Assembly (NCBI GenBank): GCA_028278545.1
Contig: JANQED010000120.1
Coordinates: 62,001 to 126,000 of the forward strand
Origin: Anaerolineales bacterium
GTDB taxonomy: Bacteria > Chloroflexota > Anaerolineae > Anaerolineales > UBA11858
Direction: 5' to 3'
DNA length: 64,000 bases
The notes under the pieces were generated by a model. That model made no database searches. It worked only from the letters and a program-made list of their open reading frames with translations, and was not told where the DNA came from. A program made the translations under genes and the position numbers. This document shows, piece after piece, positions 17,631-26,505 of the stretch. Within the stretch, counting starts at the first letter, position 1. Every line of letters starts with the position of its first letter.

Positions 17631-19190
17631 TCATGGTGACTTTGCGAAGATCAGCGCGTCATCATTGTCGAAGATCAGTTCATAATTGGAAGAATTCGTG
17701 ATCGATTCCTGGAATAAGCTGAATGGGACTTCGTTTTCTCGGAGGGCCTTCTTTGCGATGTAAACATGTGAGAAACTAAGTTGGTGACGCTTTGCCCATG
17801 CCTCCAAACTGGCAATATCCGCGTCAGCATATGTCTGCAATTCGGCATGTAAGCTGACTCGACGAGAGAACTCCCTCTCGGGCAGCCATTCGTGTCCCTG
17901 GGGTGTTGTGGCGCTTTGTCGTCGAGCGAGGGAGGGGAACCATTCGACGGTGTAATCATCCCCATAGCTTTCGTTACCGGTCATGACGATGAATACTGCA
18001 CTCTTCGGCGTGTGTTGGCTGATCCAAACCAGTGAGTCCCCTTGAGACCCAGAGAGGCTTTTGTACTGTGGAGCCAAGTAAGCCGCGGTGAGCGTGTAGG
18101 CTAACAAGAAACCGAGGGTGATTTTTGTGAGTTTCTCTCCCCACCTTTTCGCTGAACCTTTGGAGGCAACCAAGGGCAAGACTGCCTGATCTAGGCCAAT
18201 GCCAACGAGCAAGGCCATCGGGATCGCCGCGTACACCGCGCTGAGTCTTGGTTCGAAAATGAAAACAGCCAGCAGCCAGCCGGGAAGCAGATATTTCCGG
18301 TCGCGCAGGCTGATCAGCAGCCCCAAAAAACCGATCACGGCCAGGATGTCCACCAGAGGTTCGTTGGTGAAAAGCAGTGAGAAGGGGGTTATCAAGGCCC
18401 TGAGGGAAAAGGCTTCGGTTTGAAATGGGTTGAGCAGCGTTTGCAGCCCGTGTCGATGGATTTGTGTGGCCCACCAGGGAGATGTCAGGGTTGCCGTCCC
18501 CAGAACGACAAGGATTGATTTCTTGATCTGTTCCTGCTTTTGAGAAAGTATGGAAAAAAGGAAAAGCACCCCACCACTGTAGAAGGTGAACCAGGCTGTT
18601 CCGGGATGGCTCAAGATCGTCAGGCCGGCAAAGAAGATTGTCAAGAGAACGTGCCGCTTGTGTGTGCTAGAGTACAGCGAGTGAATCTGGATCAGGGTCA
18701 GGATGGCGAAACAGAAGCCCGCTGCGCGGGTGAGACCGGCACCCACAATCAGGGGATCGAAGGCGGTTGGTAACAGCGCGTAGGTGATTGTGGCGGCGAT
18801 AATCTGTTTCTTTGAGGACAGCAACCTGTTTGCCAGCGCGTAGAATGCTGGGATGGTCAGGCAACTAAGCAAGGGAGGCAGAACCCGAATCAGCTCAAGA
18901 GCAGGGACATTCAAAGAACGCGATAAGAGATCGGCTGTAAATAGTGCCAGGGGCGGGTAAGCAAATGGAATGCCGGTCTGGTTGTAGCTTGTATAAGCTG
19001 GCATTAGTGCATCTGCTTCCTGAAGGTCTTGAATCAGGGTTAGATAGAAGCCCCCATCGTTCAGGGGATATTCTTCAGGCAGCACATGCACAAAGCGGAC
19101 AAAGCCTCCAATGAGAAGGGAGAATATCAGGCCCAAAGCGAGCAGGTACTTCTCGCGTTTCGGGGGGAGTGTATCTAATGAGATGCTCAT
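17631..19190 (-). CDS. Polytopic GT-C glycosyltransferase-like protein
   Basis: A protein of about 519 residues with its start at the ATG at 19190 (MSISLDTLPPKREKYLL). The reading frame continues 70 codons further upstream, but that part is hydrophilic, overlaps the divergent gene and is not credible. About twelve hydrophobic segments follow, with a first loop containing EYPLNDGGFYLTL (a GT-C type acidic loop) and YNQTGIPFAYPPLALF. The C-terminal domain ends LIFAKSP as in the neighbour. A TACACT box ends only 7 nt before the ATG, so the mRNA may be nearly leaderless. Likely in one operon with the gene at 16017. Confidence 0.7.
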   Translation of the reverse strand: MSISLDTLPPKREKYLLALGLIFSLLIGGFVRFVHVLPEEYPLNDGGFYLTLIQDLQEADALMPAYTSYNQTGIPFAYPPLALFTADLLSRSLNVPALELIRVLPPLLSCLTIPAFYALANRLLSSKKQIIAATITYALLPTAFDPLIVGAGLTRAAGFCFAILTLIQIHSLYSSTHKRHVLLTIFFAGLTILSHPGTAWFTFYSGGVLFLFSILSQKQEQIKKSILVVLGTATLTSPWWATQIHRHGLQTLLNPFQTEAFSLRALITPFSLLFTNEPLVDILAVIGFLGLLISLRDRKYLLPGWLLAVFIFEPRLSAVYAAIPMALLVGIGLDQAVLPLVASKGSAKRWGEKLTKITLGFLLAYTLTAAYLAPQYKSLSGSQGDSLVWISQHTPKSAVFIVMTGNESYGDDYTVEWFPSLARRQSATTPQGHEWLPEREFSRRVSLHAELQTYADADIASLEAWAKRHQLSFSHVYIAKKALRENEVPFSLFQESITNSSNYELIFDNDDALIFAKSP

Positions 19191-19241
19191 CGAAAATAGT
19201 GTAAAATGCAGAAGAATTCTGGAATAGTGTAATTGAATTAT

Positions 19242-20948
19242 ATGCTCGAAAGATACCATCAGGCAAGTCGCAAATACCTGGGCCTCATTTCCACCGTCGG
19301 GGCGGTCGTCGTCGCCGTTGCGCTGAAACTCTGGCTGCTGCTGATCGAAGCCATCCCCTTCAACAGCGATGAGGCGGTTGTGGCTCTGATGGCGCGCCAT
19401 ATCCGGCAGGGTGAACGGCCAATCTTCTTCTATGGCCAGGCCTATATGGGCAGCCTGGATGCTTGGCTGGTCGCTGGGGGGTTCTTGGTCTTCGGGGAAT
19501 CAATCTGGGTAATACGACTGATCCAGGGGCTTCTTTACGTCGGTGTGTTGGTCAGCACAGTGAAGTTGGGCGAAGTTACCTTGGGTTCAAAGCGAGTAGG
19601 GTTTTTGGCGGCCTGGTTCCTGGCAATCCCCCCGGTGGTGGTGACTCTCTATACTACCGTCTCTCTGGGCGGCTATGGAGAGACCTTGCTGCTGGGGAAT
19701 CTGACCCTGATACAGGGCCTAATCTTGATCAACGCATTGCGGAGAAATCAAGCAGTACCCATGTGGCGCTGGTGTCTATGGGGAGGGATGGTGGGGCTGG
19801 GTATCTGGGCTTTCGGTCTGACCTTGGTATTCAGTATTCCAATTACGATTGCCTTGTTGATTTATTTGGGGCTGGGGAAAAAGCTGAGGGACACCCTGCG
19901 TTTGCCGAAAACTTGGCGGGCGCTCTTTCTGATGGGCTTGGGCGTTTTGATTGGTTCTGCCCCCTGGTGGCTGTACGCCTTTCAGTATGGCCTCCAAGAG
20001 TTGATGTGGGAGTTGGGGGGTGGGGCCATTGCGGGTGTAGGTCAATCCAATTGGTTGTTGCGCACCTGGGGTCATTTCTGGACCTTCTTCCTCTTTGGCA
20101 GCACAGTGATTTTCGGATTGCGCCCCTCATGGGAGATACGCTGGTTAGCCGTCCCCTTGCTCCCCATAGCGCTGACGTTTTGGACGGGTGTGATCGTGCA
20201 TGCGATCACCCGCCTCCGTGGAAGACGACCTCACCGGAGAGGGGCTGCCGTGCTGATCGGTGTTATGGTGGTTCTGACCCTCGGCTTCATCTTCACTCCC
20301 TATGGAGCGGACCCATCGGGCCGCTATTTTTTGCCGCTGGTGATCCCTTTGTCTCTCTTCGCCGCGGAGATGGTCATTCTATGGGTTAAGGAATACGGCC
20401 GCTGGATATGGGGTCTCGCCGGGTTGATTCTGGTCTTCAATCTATGGGGAACGATCCAAAGCGCGGCTCTTTCCCCCCCAGGATTGACCACCCAAATTGA
20501 TCAGATCGCCCAAATTGATCACCGTCACATGGACGAGTTGATCGATTTTTTGCATGAGCAGGATATTCAGCGGGGATACACGAACTATTGGGTGGCCTAC
20601 CCGCTGGCTTTTAGGTCGGGCGAAGAGCTGATTTACCTGCCGCGCCTTCCTTACCACGCAGATTTTCGCTATACCTCTCGCGATGACCGCTATGAGCCTT
20701 ATCACGATCTGGTCGCTGACAGTGATCGGATCGGCTATATCACCACCAATCATCCCGATCTGGATAATTGTCTGCGAAATTACTTTTCCAGTTTTGAGGT
20801 GGCCTTTGCAGAGACGGACATTGGCGATTATCACATCTTTTACAACTTATCCAGAGCTGTGCGCCCGGAAGAGATGGGATTTGATGGTGACCTGAAAGGT
20901 ATCGATTGTTCAAGATGGGGTATGATTGAGGATGGCGCTGAAGGATAA
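19242..20948 (+). CDS. ArnT/GT39-like membrane glycosyltransferase
   Basis: A protein of about 568 residues with its ATG at 19242; a TTG three codons upstream is an alternative. The first loop reads FNSDEAVVALMARHIRQGERPIFFYGQAYMGSLDAW, the layout of GT39/ArnT family enzymes with the catalytic acidic pair after helix 1. About ten more membrane segments and a soluble C-terminal domain of about 130 residues follow. It opens a plus-strand operon of four genes with overlapping or abutting ends (19242-24475). Sugar and acceptor unknown. Confidence 0.75.
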   Translation: MLERYHQASRKYLGLISTVGAVVVAVALKLWLLLIEAIPFNSDEAVVALMARHIRQGERPIFFYGQAYMGSLDAWLVAGGFLVFGESIWVIRLIQGLLYVGVLVSTVKLGEVTLGSKRVGFLAAWFLAIPPVVVTLYTTVSLGGYGETLLLGNLTLIQGLILINALRRNQAVPMWRWCLWGGMVGLGIWAFGLTLVFSIPITIALLIYLGLGKKLRDTLRLPKTWRALFLMGLGVLIGSAPWWLYAFQYGLQELMWELGGGAIAGVGQSNWLLRTWGHFWTFFLFGSTVIFGLRPSWEIRWLAVPLLPIALTFWTGVIVHAITRLRGRRPHRRGAAVLIGVMVVLTLGFIFTPYGADPSGRYFLPLVIPLSLFAAEMVILWVKEYGRWIWGLAGLILVFNLWGTIQSAALSPPGLTTQIDQIAQIDHRHMDELIDFLHEQDIQRGYTNYWVAYPLAFRSGEELIYLPRLPYHADFRYTSRDDRYEPYHDLVADSDRIGYITTNHPDLDNCLRNYFSSFEVAFAETDIGDYHIFYNLSRAVRPEEMGFDGDLKGIDCSRWGMIEDGAEG

Positions 20949-22026
20949 AACCTGGGCACCGGCTTTGATCACTTTTTTGGCCCTTGGATTGGTCGTTGCC
21001 TGGGTGATCGTTGATGCGGTGGGTGATCCACTTGCTCTGGCCCGTTTGGGCACACGCTACAGCCAGAGCGACCCCGACGGTACACCAGGCTACGACGGCC
21101 AATTTGTATATTATATCGCCAGGGACTTGCATCCTGATTGCGTAGCTGCCCACCTGGATGTGCCAGCTTATCGCTACCAACGCATCCTGATGCCGCTGCT
21201 GGCGCGGTTGCTCAGTTTTGGAAGTCTGGATATTCTACCGTGGGCATTGGCATTCATTGGGATCGTTGCCCATTCTTTGGGGACCTGGGGGGTGGCAGCG
21301 CTGTTGAAGAGATGGCGTGTCAGCCCCTGGTTCGCTTTGGTCTACGGGCTGTGGGTCGGTTTCGTCCTGGCGGTGCGCCTGGATTTGCCTGAGCCCCTGG
21401 CCTTTGGCTTGATCGTGGCGGCCTTGTTGGCCGTCTCGGATGAAAAGCACGGCTGGGCCTGGATTCTGTATGGCCTGGCCTTGTTTGCAAAAGAGGTGAC
21501 ATTACTTTTCGTGGCCGCGCAGGGATTGGTCTACCTCTGGCGTCGCCAGTGGCGGAGCGCGTTTGGCTTGGGAATGATGACTTTGGCCCCCTTTGGACTT
21601 TTCCAGTTTTGGCTTTGGCATACCTTTGGGGCTTTTGGCCTCGGTTCAGGAGGGGATATGGCCACTCCCTTCGAGTGGGTCCCCCTGATGGGCCTCTGGC
21701 GTATCGGTGCTTACAGCCCGATATTGCTGTTTGCCAGCCTGGTGGTGTTTGGCCCCTTTGTGCTGGTACCTGCTCTTTGGGGATTATGGGTTGTGGGCAA
21801 AAAGGTCTGGCGACGAGAGATCGATTTGCTCAGTCTGGGTTTCGGGTTGAACGCCGCCATCATCTTGTTCTTGCCCTTCTCGACCTTCCGGGAACCAGGG
21901 GGTTTGCTGCGCTTTTCGTGTGGCTTGGTGCTATCGATGCTATTGTTCGCTGTGTATAATCGAAATCAAAAGGCCCTTACCTACATGCCATTGATGTTGG
22001 TGTTGAACGTGTTCTTGTTGAAATGA
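20932..22026 (+). CDS. Polytopic membrane protein of cell-surface glycopolymer formation type
   Basis: A 364-residue protein whose ATG at 20932 lies inside the end of the upstream gene (17-nt overlap), pointing to translational coupling. The first extracytoplasmic loop contains GYDGQFVYYIARD and then YRYQRILMPLLARLL, a motif pair I associate with the AZOBR_p60025-type family of surface glycopolymer proteins, a GT-C relative. About nine hydrophobic segments. Its job is probably transfer or polymerisation of a lipid-linked glycan; not shown directly. Confidence 0.68.
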   Translation: MALKDKTWAPALITFLALGLVVAWVIVDAVGDPLALARLGTRYSQSDPDGTPGYDGQFVYYIARDLHPDCVAAHLDVPAYRYQRILMPLLARLLSFGSLDILPWALAFIGIVAHSLGTWGVAALLKRWRVSPWFALVYGLWVGFVLAVRLDLPEPLAFGLIVAALLAVSDEKHGWAWILYGLALFAKEVTLLFVAAQGLVYLWRRQWRSAFGLGMMTLAPFGLFQFWLWHTFGAFGLGSGGDMATPFEWVPLMGLWRIGAYSPILLFASLVVFGPFVLVPALWGLWVVGKKVWRREIDLLSLGFGLNAAIILFLPFSTFREPGGLLRFSCGLVLSMLLFAVYNRNQKALTYMPLMLVLNVFLLK

Positions 22027-22982
22027 GGGACGGAGTCATCCAGGCCAGGTTGCAGTCATATAGCAAAGTGGGGATATTTCCGGTTATCTGGTGGGTTCTT
22101 GGCATTGGCGTTGTGGTCGGCTGCGGAATAAACTTCGTCAGGGGCATCAGCGGTTTCGATTGGATCTTCTTCTATTACCCCCAGGCGCAGCAGGCCACCT
22201 CCGATACCCTGATTAATCCCTTGTGGATTTATTTCATACTCAAGCCCATTGCGCTCTTGCCGCTGCCGGTCAGTTATGCGCTATTTTTGCTTTTGAATTT
22301 GGGTATGTTCTGGGTTGGGAGCAACCTGACGGGGGGTAATCGATACTTGTTGCTGCTCTCCTTTCCCGCCTTCTGGGTGCTGTGGTTTGGACAGTTGGAT
22401 GGCTTTGTGCTCTTAGGGACAGCTTTAGGGTTGCAGGCGCTAGACTCGAAAATGCCCATCTTGATGGGGTTTGCCATTCTCCTGTTGCTGGTGAAGCCGC
22501 ATATCGGTGCTCCCTTGGCAATACTTTATGCGTTTTGGCTTCCGAGGCGCGCCACTTTGCTGACGGTGTTGCTTGTCGCGGTGCTGTCCCTGGTCGTCTG
22601 GGGATGGGAGTGGCCTATCACATGGGTGAGGAACATTCTAACTATCCAGGAGGAATACTATGTCCCTCAGACCACGAATATCTCTTTGTTCCCCTATGGT
22701 CTGATAGCGTGGTTGGCTTTGTTAGTTCCCAAAACGCCCATGGATAGGGTCAAAGTTGCCCTGTCAGCGACGATTTTATCGGTTCCTTACGCAGCCACGT
22801 ATTCGATTCTGCCTATTTTGGTTTTGCCAATGCCCTGGTGGATCTATTTGGTCGCTAGCGTGCCGTTCTTCCTGGGCCCGAACGGGTATTGGCTGACCAT
22901 GTTTGTCCCCATTCTGACGATCATTTTGGTGATTCATCCATTGTTGAAAGCCAAATACTTGGAATTAAGAACAGCCGAATGA
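22023..22982 (+). CDS. GT87 (DUF2029)-like membrane mannosyltransferase-type protein
   Basis: A 319-residue protein whose start overlaps the previous stop as ATGA. The loop after helix 1 has the Asp in SGFDWIFFYYP, and later the family-typical GQLDGFVLL and KPHIG motifs appear, as in GT87 enzymes that use polyprenyl-phosphate mannose. It is shorter than the usual 400 residues of the family. It is in an operon with the genes on both sides, and the next gene also starts with an ATGA overlap. Confidence 0.68.
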   Translation: MRDGVIQARLQSYSKVGIFPVIWWVLGIGVVVGCGINFVRGISGFDWIFFYYPQAQQATSDTLINPLWIYFILKPIALLPLPVSYALFLLLNLGMFWVGSNLTGGNRYLLLLSFPAFWVLWFGQLDGFVLLGTALGLQALDSKMPILMGFAILLLLVKPHIGAPLAILYAFWLPRRATLLTVLLVAVLSLVVWGWEWPITWVRNILTIQEEYYVPQTTNISLFPYGLIAWLALLVPKTPMDRVKVALSATILSVPYAATYSILPILVLPMPWWIYLVASVPFFLGPNGYWLTMFVPILTIILVIHPLLKAKYLELRTAE

Positions 22983-24475
22983 AAATCCCCATCCTGACGA
23001 CAAAACGATTGGTTGTTTGCCTTACTTTTCTGGCTGTCTTCGCCATGGCAGCGCGTATCTCCGTGGATACAGATACCTGGTGGCATTTGCGCGCTGGCCA
23101 GTGGATTGTTGAGCACCGTGCAGTGCCTCAGCAGGATCCTTTCTCCCATACGCGCCTCGGGGAGAGCTGGCAGTACCCTGGCTGGCTTGTGGAAGTGCCC
23201 ATGTACGCCCTCTATCGGGCCTTCGGGCCGGGTGGCCTGAACGTGTGGACGGCAGCTATGGTCACGCTGACCTTCTGGTTCGTTTGGATGACGCTCTCGG
23301 GCGGGGCGTTCTTGAGGGCTTTTGTAGTCATCCTGGCGGCGGCGGCTTCAGGGGTGTATTGGGCTGCCCGGCCCTATCTTATGACTTTTTTACTGACAGG
23401 GGTTTTCCTTTGGATTCTGGAAGAGGAGCGAAAGTGGCAGAGTGCGCATAGTCATGGTGGTGAGCGTGCCCGGCAATGGAAAATATGGCTGCTGCCCGTG
23501 CTTATGATCATCTGGGCCAACAGTCATGGTGGTTTTGCGGTGGGTTCCATTTTGTGGGGGGCGTATTTGGTCGATGCGTTGGTACGAATCCGCGAATTTG
23601 CAAACCTCCAGATTAGCAAACGGTCTTATGTGGCCAGGTTACTGATTGTTGGCGGGTTGTTGGTGGCGGCTGTATGTCTCAACCCCACTGGCCCGGTCAT
23701 GTTGTTGTACCCCTTCAAGACCGTCGGGATCGATGTGTTGAGGGATTTCATTCAAGAGTGGCAGTCACCGAATTTCCATGACGCGCAAGTGCAGCCCTTT
23801 TTATGGTTGCTGCTGCTGACCATCGGTGCCTTGGGGGTTTCGCGCAAACGGTTACGGTTGGTTGAGTTCCTCTTGTTGGCGGGATTTGCTTATCTCAGCT
23901 TCATGGCGGGGCGCAATATCGCCTTATTTACCGTAGTGGCCCCCGTGGTGCTGACCAGGCACGTATCACCGTTTCTTGAGGAGGCGGGATCACGCCTGGG
24001 GTTTCGGAGATCGACCCAAACCCCCGTTCGGATATCTCAGTGGCAGTCCCTGTTGAACTGGGTCATCTTAGGGGTGCTTATCCTGGCTGTTGCCTTCAAA
24101 TCCAGCCTGGTCATCCCCGAGAAGGTGAATCAAGAGCATTTTGAAGAGACGCTGCCCGTGGCCGCGGTGGACTTTTTGAAAGAAGCGCAGCCCGAAGGGA
24201 AGCTGTTCAATTCGTATAATTGGGGTGGGTATCTGTTGTGGGCTTTGCCTGAGTATCCCGTGTTTGTGGATGGGCGTACGGATTTATACGGCGATGAGTT
24301 GATCGGCCAATGGGTGCAGGTGGTACAGGCTGAAGAGGGCTGGCAGGATGTACTAGACATGTGGGATATCCAAGTGATCTTAATCGAGCCATTCCGTCCG
24401 CTGGCTGACAAATTGGCTGGGGAAGGTTGGAGTTTATACTATGGAGATGACATTGCTGTCATATACGGGCGCTAG
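22979..24475 (+). CDS. Large polytopic membrane glycosyltransferase-like protein
   Basis: A 498-residue protein; the ATG at 22979 overlaps the previous stop (ATGA). A longer frame upstream overlaps the previous gene fully and is rejected. The first loop carries DTDTWWHLRAGQWIVEHRA and then QDPFSHT, found in many Chloroflexota and cyanobacterial GT-C-like proteins. About ten membrane segments lead to a C-terminal domain with NSYNWGGYLLW and VFVDGRTDLYGDEL. It is the last gene of the four-gene operon. Confidence 0.7.
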   Translation: MKIPILTTKRLVVCLTFLAVFAMAARISVDTDTWWHLRAGQWIVEHRAVPQQDPFSHTRLGESWQYPGWLVEVPMYALYRAFGPGGLNVWTAAMVTLTFWFVWMTLSGGAFLRAFVVILAAAASGVYWAARPYLMTFLLTGVFLWILEEERKWQSAHSHGGERARQWKIWLLPVLMIIWANSHGGFAVGSILWGAYLVDALVRIREFANLQISKRSYVARLLIVGGLLVAAVCLNPTGPVMLLYPFKTVGIDVLRDFIQEWQSPNFHDAQVQPFLWLLLLTIGALGVSRKRLRLVEFLLLAGFAYLSFMAGRNIALFTVVAPVVLTRHVSPFLEEAGSRLGFRRSTQTPVRISQWQSLLNWVILGVLILAVAFKSSLVIPEKVNQEHFEETLPVAAVDFLKEAQPEGKLFNSYNWGGYLLWALPEYPVFVDGRTDLYGDELIGQWVQVVQAEEGWQDVLDMWDIQVILIEPFRPLADKLAGEGWSLYYGDDIAVIYGR

Positions 24476-24526
24476 AGAGGCTGGTGACGCTTCGACTTTC
24501 GTGTTTTCAGATGGGAGAACCCCCCA

Positions 24527-24946
24527 ATGATGGATCATATTGAACGTATTACCTCGGGTGATCAGCTTCTAGCCATGATTATTCGGGGCGGGGACTATCC
24601 TGCGGAGACGACATTCTATACACCTCCTGAGAGCACTATGCAGGTCGGGCACGTTGTGTATCAGGTGGGCGGCCAGATCGCTCCGCATAAACATATTCCC
24701 CTTGAGCGCAACATTGTCGGTACTGCCGAAACGCTGATTGTCCGCCAGGGGAAGGTTGAGGTTGAGCTATTCGATGACGCTGAGAACCTGTTGGTTCGCA
24801 CGATTCTTTTAGAAGGCGATGTCATTTTATTGCTCGGTGGCGCGCATGGCTTTCGAATGCTGGAGGACGCTGTGCTCCTTGAGATAAAACAGGGACCTTA
24901 TACCGGATTGCACGAGAAAGAGCACATCCGTGGCCACGATAGATGA
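24527..24946 (+). CDS. Cupin-fold protein
   Basis: A 139-residue protein with a small single beta-barrel: the metal-binding pattern H..H in IAPHKHIPLERNI, then the second cupin motif in GDVILLLGGAHGFRML. Metal-ligand His residues are therefore present at least in motif 1 and one in motif 2. Cupins of this type in polysaccharide clusters are often sugar-nucleotide epimerases or isomerases, but no such motif set is seen. A GGGAG ribosome site precedes the ATG. It lies between the glycosyltransferase operon and the flippase gene. Confidence 0.8.
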   Translation: MMDHIERITSGDQLLAMIIRGGDYPAETTFYTPPESTMQVGHVVYQVGGQIAPHKHIPLERNIVGTAETLIVRQGKVEVELFDDAENLLVRTILLEGDVILLLGGAHGFRMLEDAVLLEIKQGPYTGLHEKEHIRGHDR

Positions 24947-25026
24947 TTCGAAGTGACGAGGCGCTCAATGGTGTTTGAGCGAGGATCAGAATCTAATGGT
25001 AATAGAAACGGTATGGGTGTCATTGA

Positions 25027-26505
25027 ATGAGTGAATCTCAACTTATCCAAACAGCCATCCGCTCCTCAAAGTGGGCACTGATTGCGCGTATCTCTCAAGT
25101 TAGTGGGCGCGCTGTTATGATGATCCTGCTTCCCCTTTGGTTGGCATCTGATGATTTTGGGATGATCACTATGTTTACCAGTGTTTTGGCACTGGTAGTG
25201 GTTTTGCAGCAAGCTGGTTTGATCGAGACCGTTATTCAGCGCGAGCAGGGAATTGAAGATGTGCGTCAGGCGGCTTTGTGGCTGGGCGTGGTGATCAGTA
25301 TATTTCTTTATGGGGTATTGTTCTTTTCTGCTCCTCTATTCAGCATTTTTTTCCGTGAGCCGCGTTTGGTTGGAGCGCTACGTCTAGCAGGTCTACAGAT
25401 ATTGATGTCAGGAATATCCAATATCCCTTTAGCATGGCTTCAGCGCACTTTTCGATACAAACTGTATGCGCTGATCCAGTTTTTCAGTGCTACGCTGATG
25501 GTTGCTGTGGCGGTGTTGTTCGCTGTTTTGGGATATGGATATCGGGCTTATATCCTTGGCGTACTTAGTGGTACATTGTCGATACTAATTCTGGCGATTC
25601 TTTTCCTGGAATGGAGACCGACTTTCAAGTTTCATTTCCATTGGTGGGGGGAAATCTTTAAGTTCAGCGGATTTGTGCTCTTGGAAATGATATTCGGCTG
25701 GTTTTTTGTCTATTTTGACAATGTAACGGTGGCTAAAAACCTCGGCAGTGAAGCGGCAGGGATGTATTCTCTGGCGTTCTATATCGCTACAATGTCCATT
25801 GCTATTCCCGTCAGCGCGATTAGCGGTGTAACATTAGCGACCTTCAGTCGATTGCAAGGTGATGTTGAGAAATTGCGTGATGCGTATTTTCAAGGGACTA
25901 GGTTGATCGCGGCATATGCGCTGCCAACCAGTTTTGGTTTGAGTCTATTGGGACCAACGATATTCAGGATCGTTTATCCCGATCGGTGGGAAGGACTGGG
26001 AGTCTTGCTGTCTATTCTGTCCTTGTATGCTGGTTTTGGACATTTGTGGGCCTTGAATAGCGACGCATTCAAGGCCATTGGCAGGCCGGAATTAATGGTT
26101 AAAATCTATGCGCCAGTTTTTTTTGTAATGATACCGTTTTATTGGTGGAGCAGTCTCTATGGGTTGATTCCTTTCGTAATTACGCGGTCACTTATCGTCC
26201 TGGTCAGTGCATTGCCGCACACGTATTTTGCTATTCGCTATCTAAACTTAAAAAATAATTATCTGCTACAAATTTTGAAAGCGCCTCTTGTGGCGAGCAG
26301 TATGATGGCAGTGAGTGTGTGGACACTTATCTCATTGGGCAGCTCTCGTATTCCCACCGGGCACTGGATGTTGTATTTTTTGGCTGTAGTAGTTGCCATA
26401 GGTGCCGGTGTGTATTGGCTGGCATTAAAAATTCTATCCCCTGACCTACTTTGGCAGATTGGGCGACTCTTTCGGAAGGTCACTCAAGGGGCAGGAACAC
26501 CATGA
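25027..26505 (+). CDS. Lipid-linked oligosaccharide flippase (Wzx/MATE-like)
   Basis: A 492-residue protein with about 14 membrane helices, short loops and few charges inside, as in the polysaccharide-specific MOP exporter family. It should move an undecaprenyl-pyrophosphate-linked repeat unit from the inner to the outer leaflet. The next gene starts as ATGA on its stop codon. Together with the WbaP-type transferase at 30392 and the ligase-like protein at 31809 it gives a complete Wzx-type export route. Confidence 0.88.
   Translation: MSESQLIQTAIRSSKWALIARISQVSGRAVMMILLPLWLASDDFGMITMFTSVLALVVVLQQAGLIETVIQREQGIEDVRQAALWLGVVISIFLYGVLFFSAPLFSIFFREPRLVGALRLAGLQILMSGISNIPLAWLQRTFRYKLYALIQFFSATLMVAVAVLFAVLGYGYRAYILGVLSGTLSILILAILFLEWRPTFKFHFHWWGEIFKFSGFVLLEMIFGWFFVYFDNVTVAKNLGSEAAGMYSLAFYIATMSIAIPVSAISGVTLATFSRLQGDVEKLRDAYFQGTRLIAAYALPTSFGLSLLGPTIFRIVYPDRWEGLGVLLSILSLYAGFGHLWALNSDAFKAIGRPELMVKIYAPVFFVMIPFYWWSSLYGLIPFVITRSLIVLVSALPHTYFAIRYLNLKNNYLLQILKAPLVASSMMAVSVWTLISLGSSRIPTGHWMLYFLAVVVAIGAGVYWLALKILSPDLLWQIGRLFRKVTQGAGTP

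Noticed and set aside
19191-19400. N-terminal extension of the glycosyltransferase at 17631
   Set aside because: The extra 70 residues are hydrophilic, overlap the divergent gene at 19242 and precede a better ATG followed directly by the first membrane helix.
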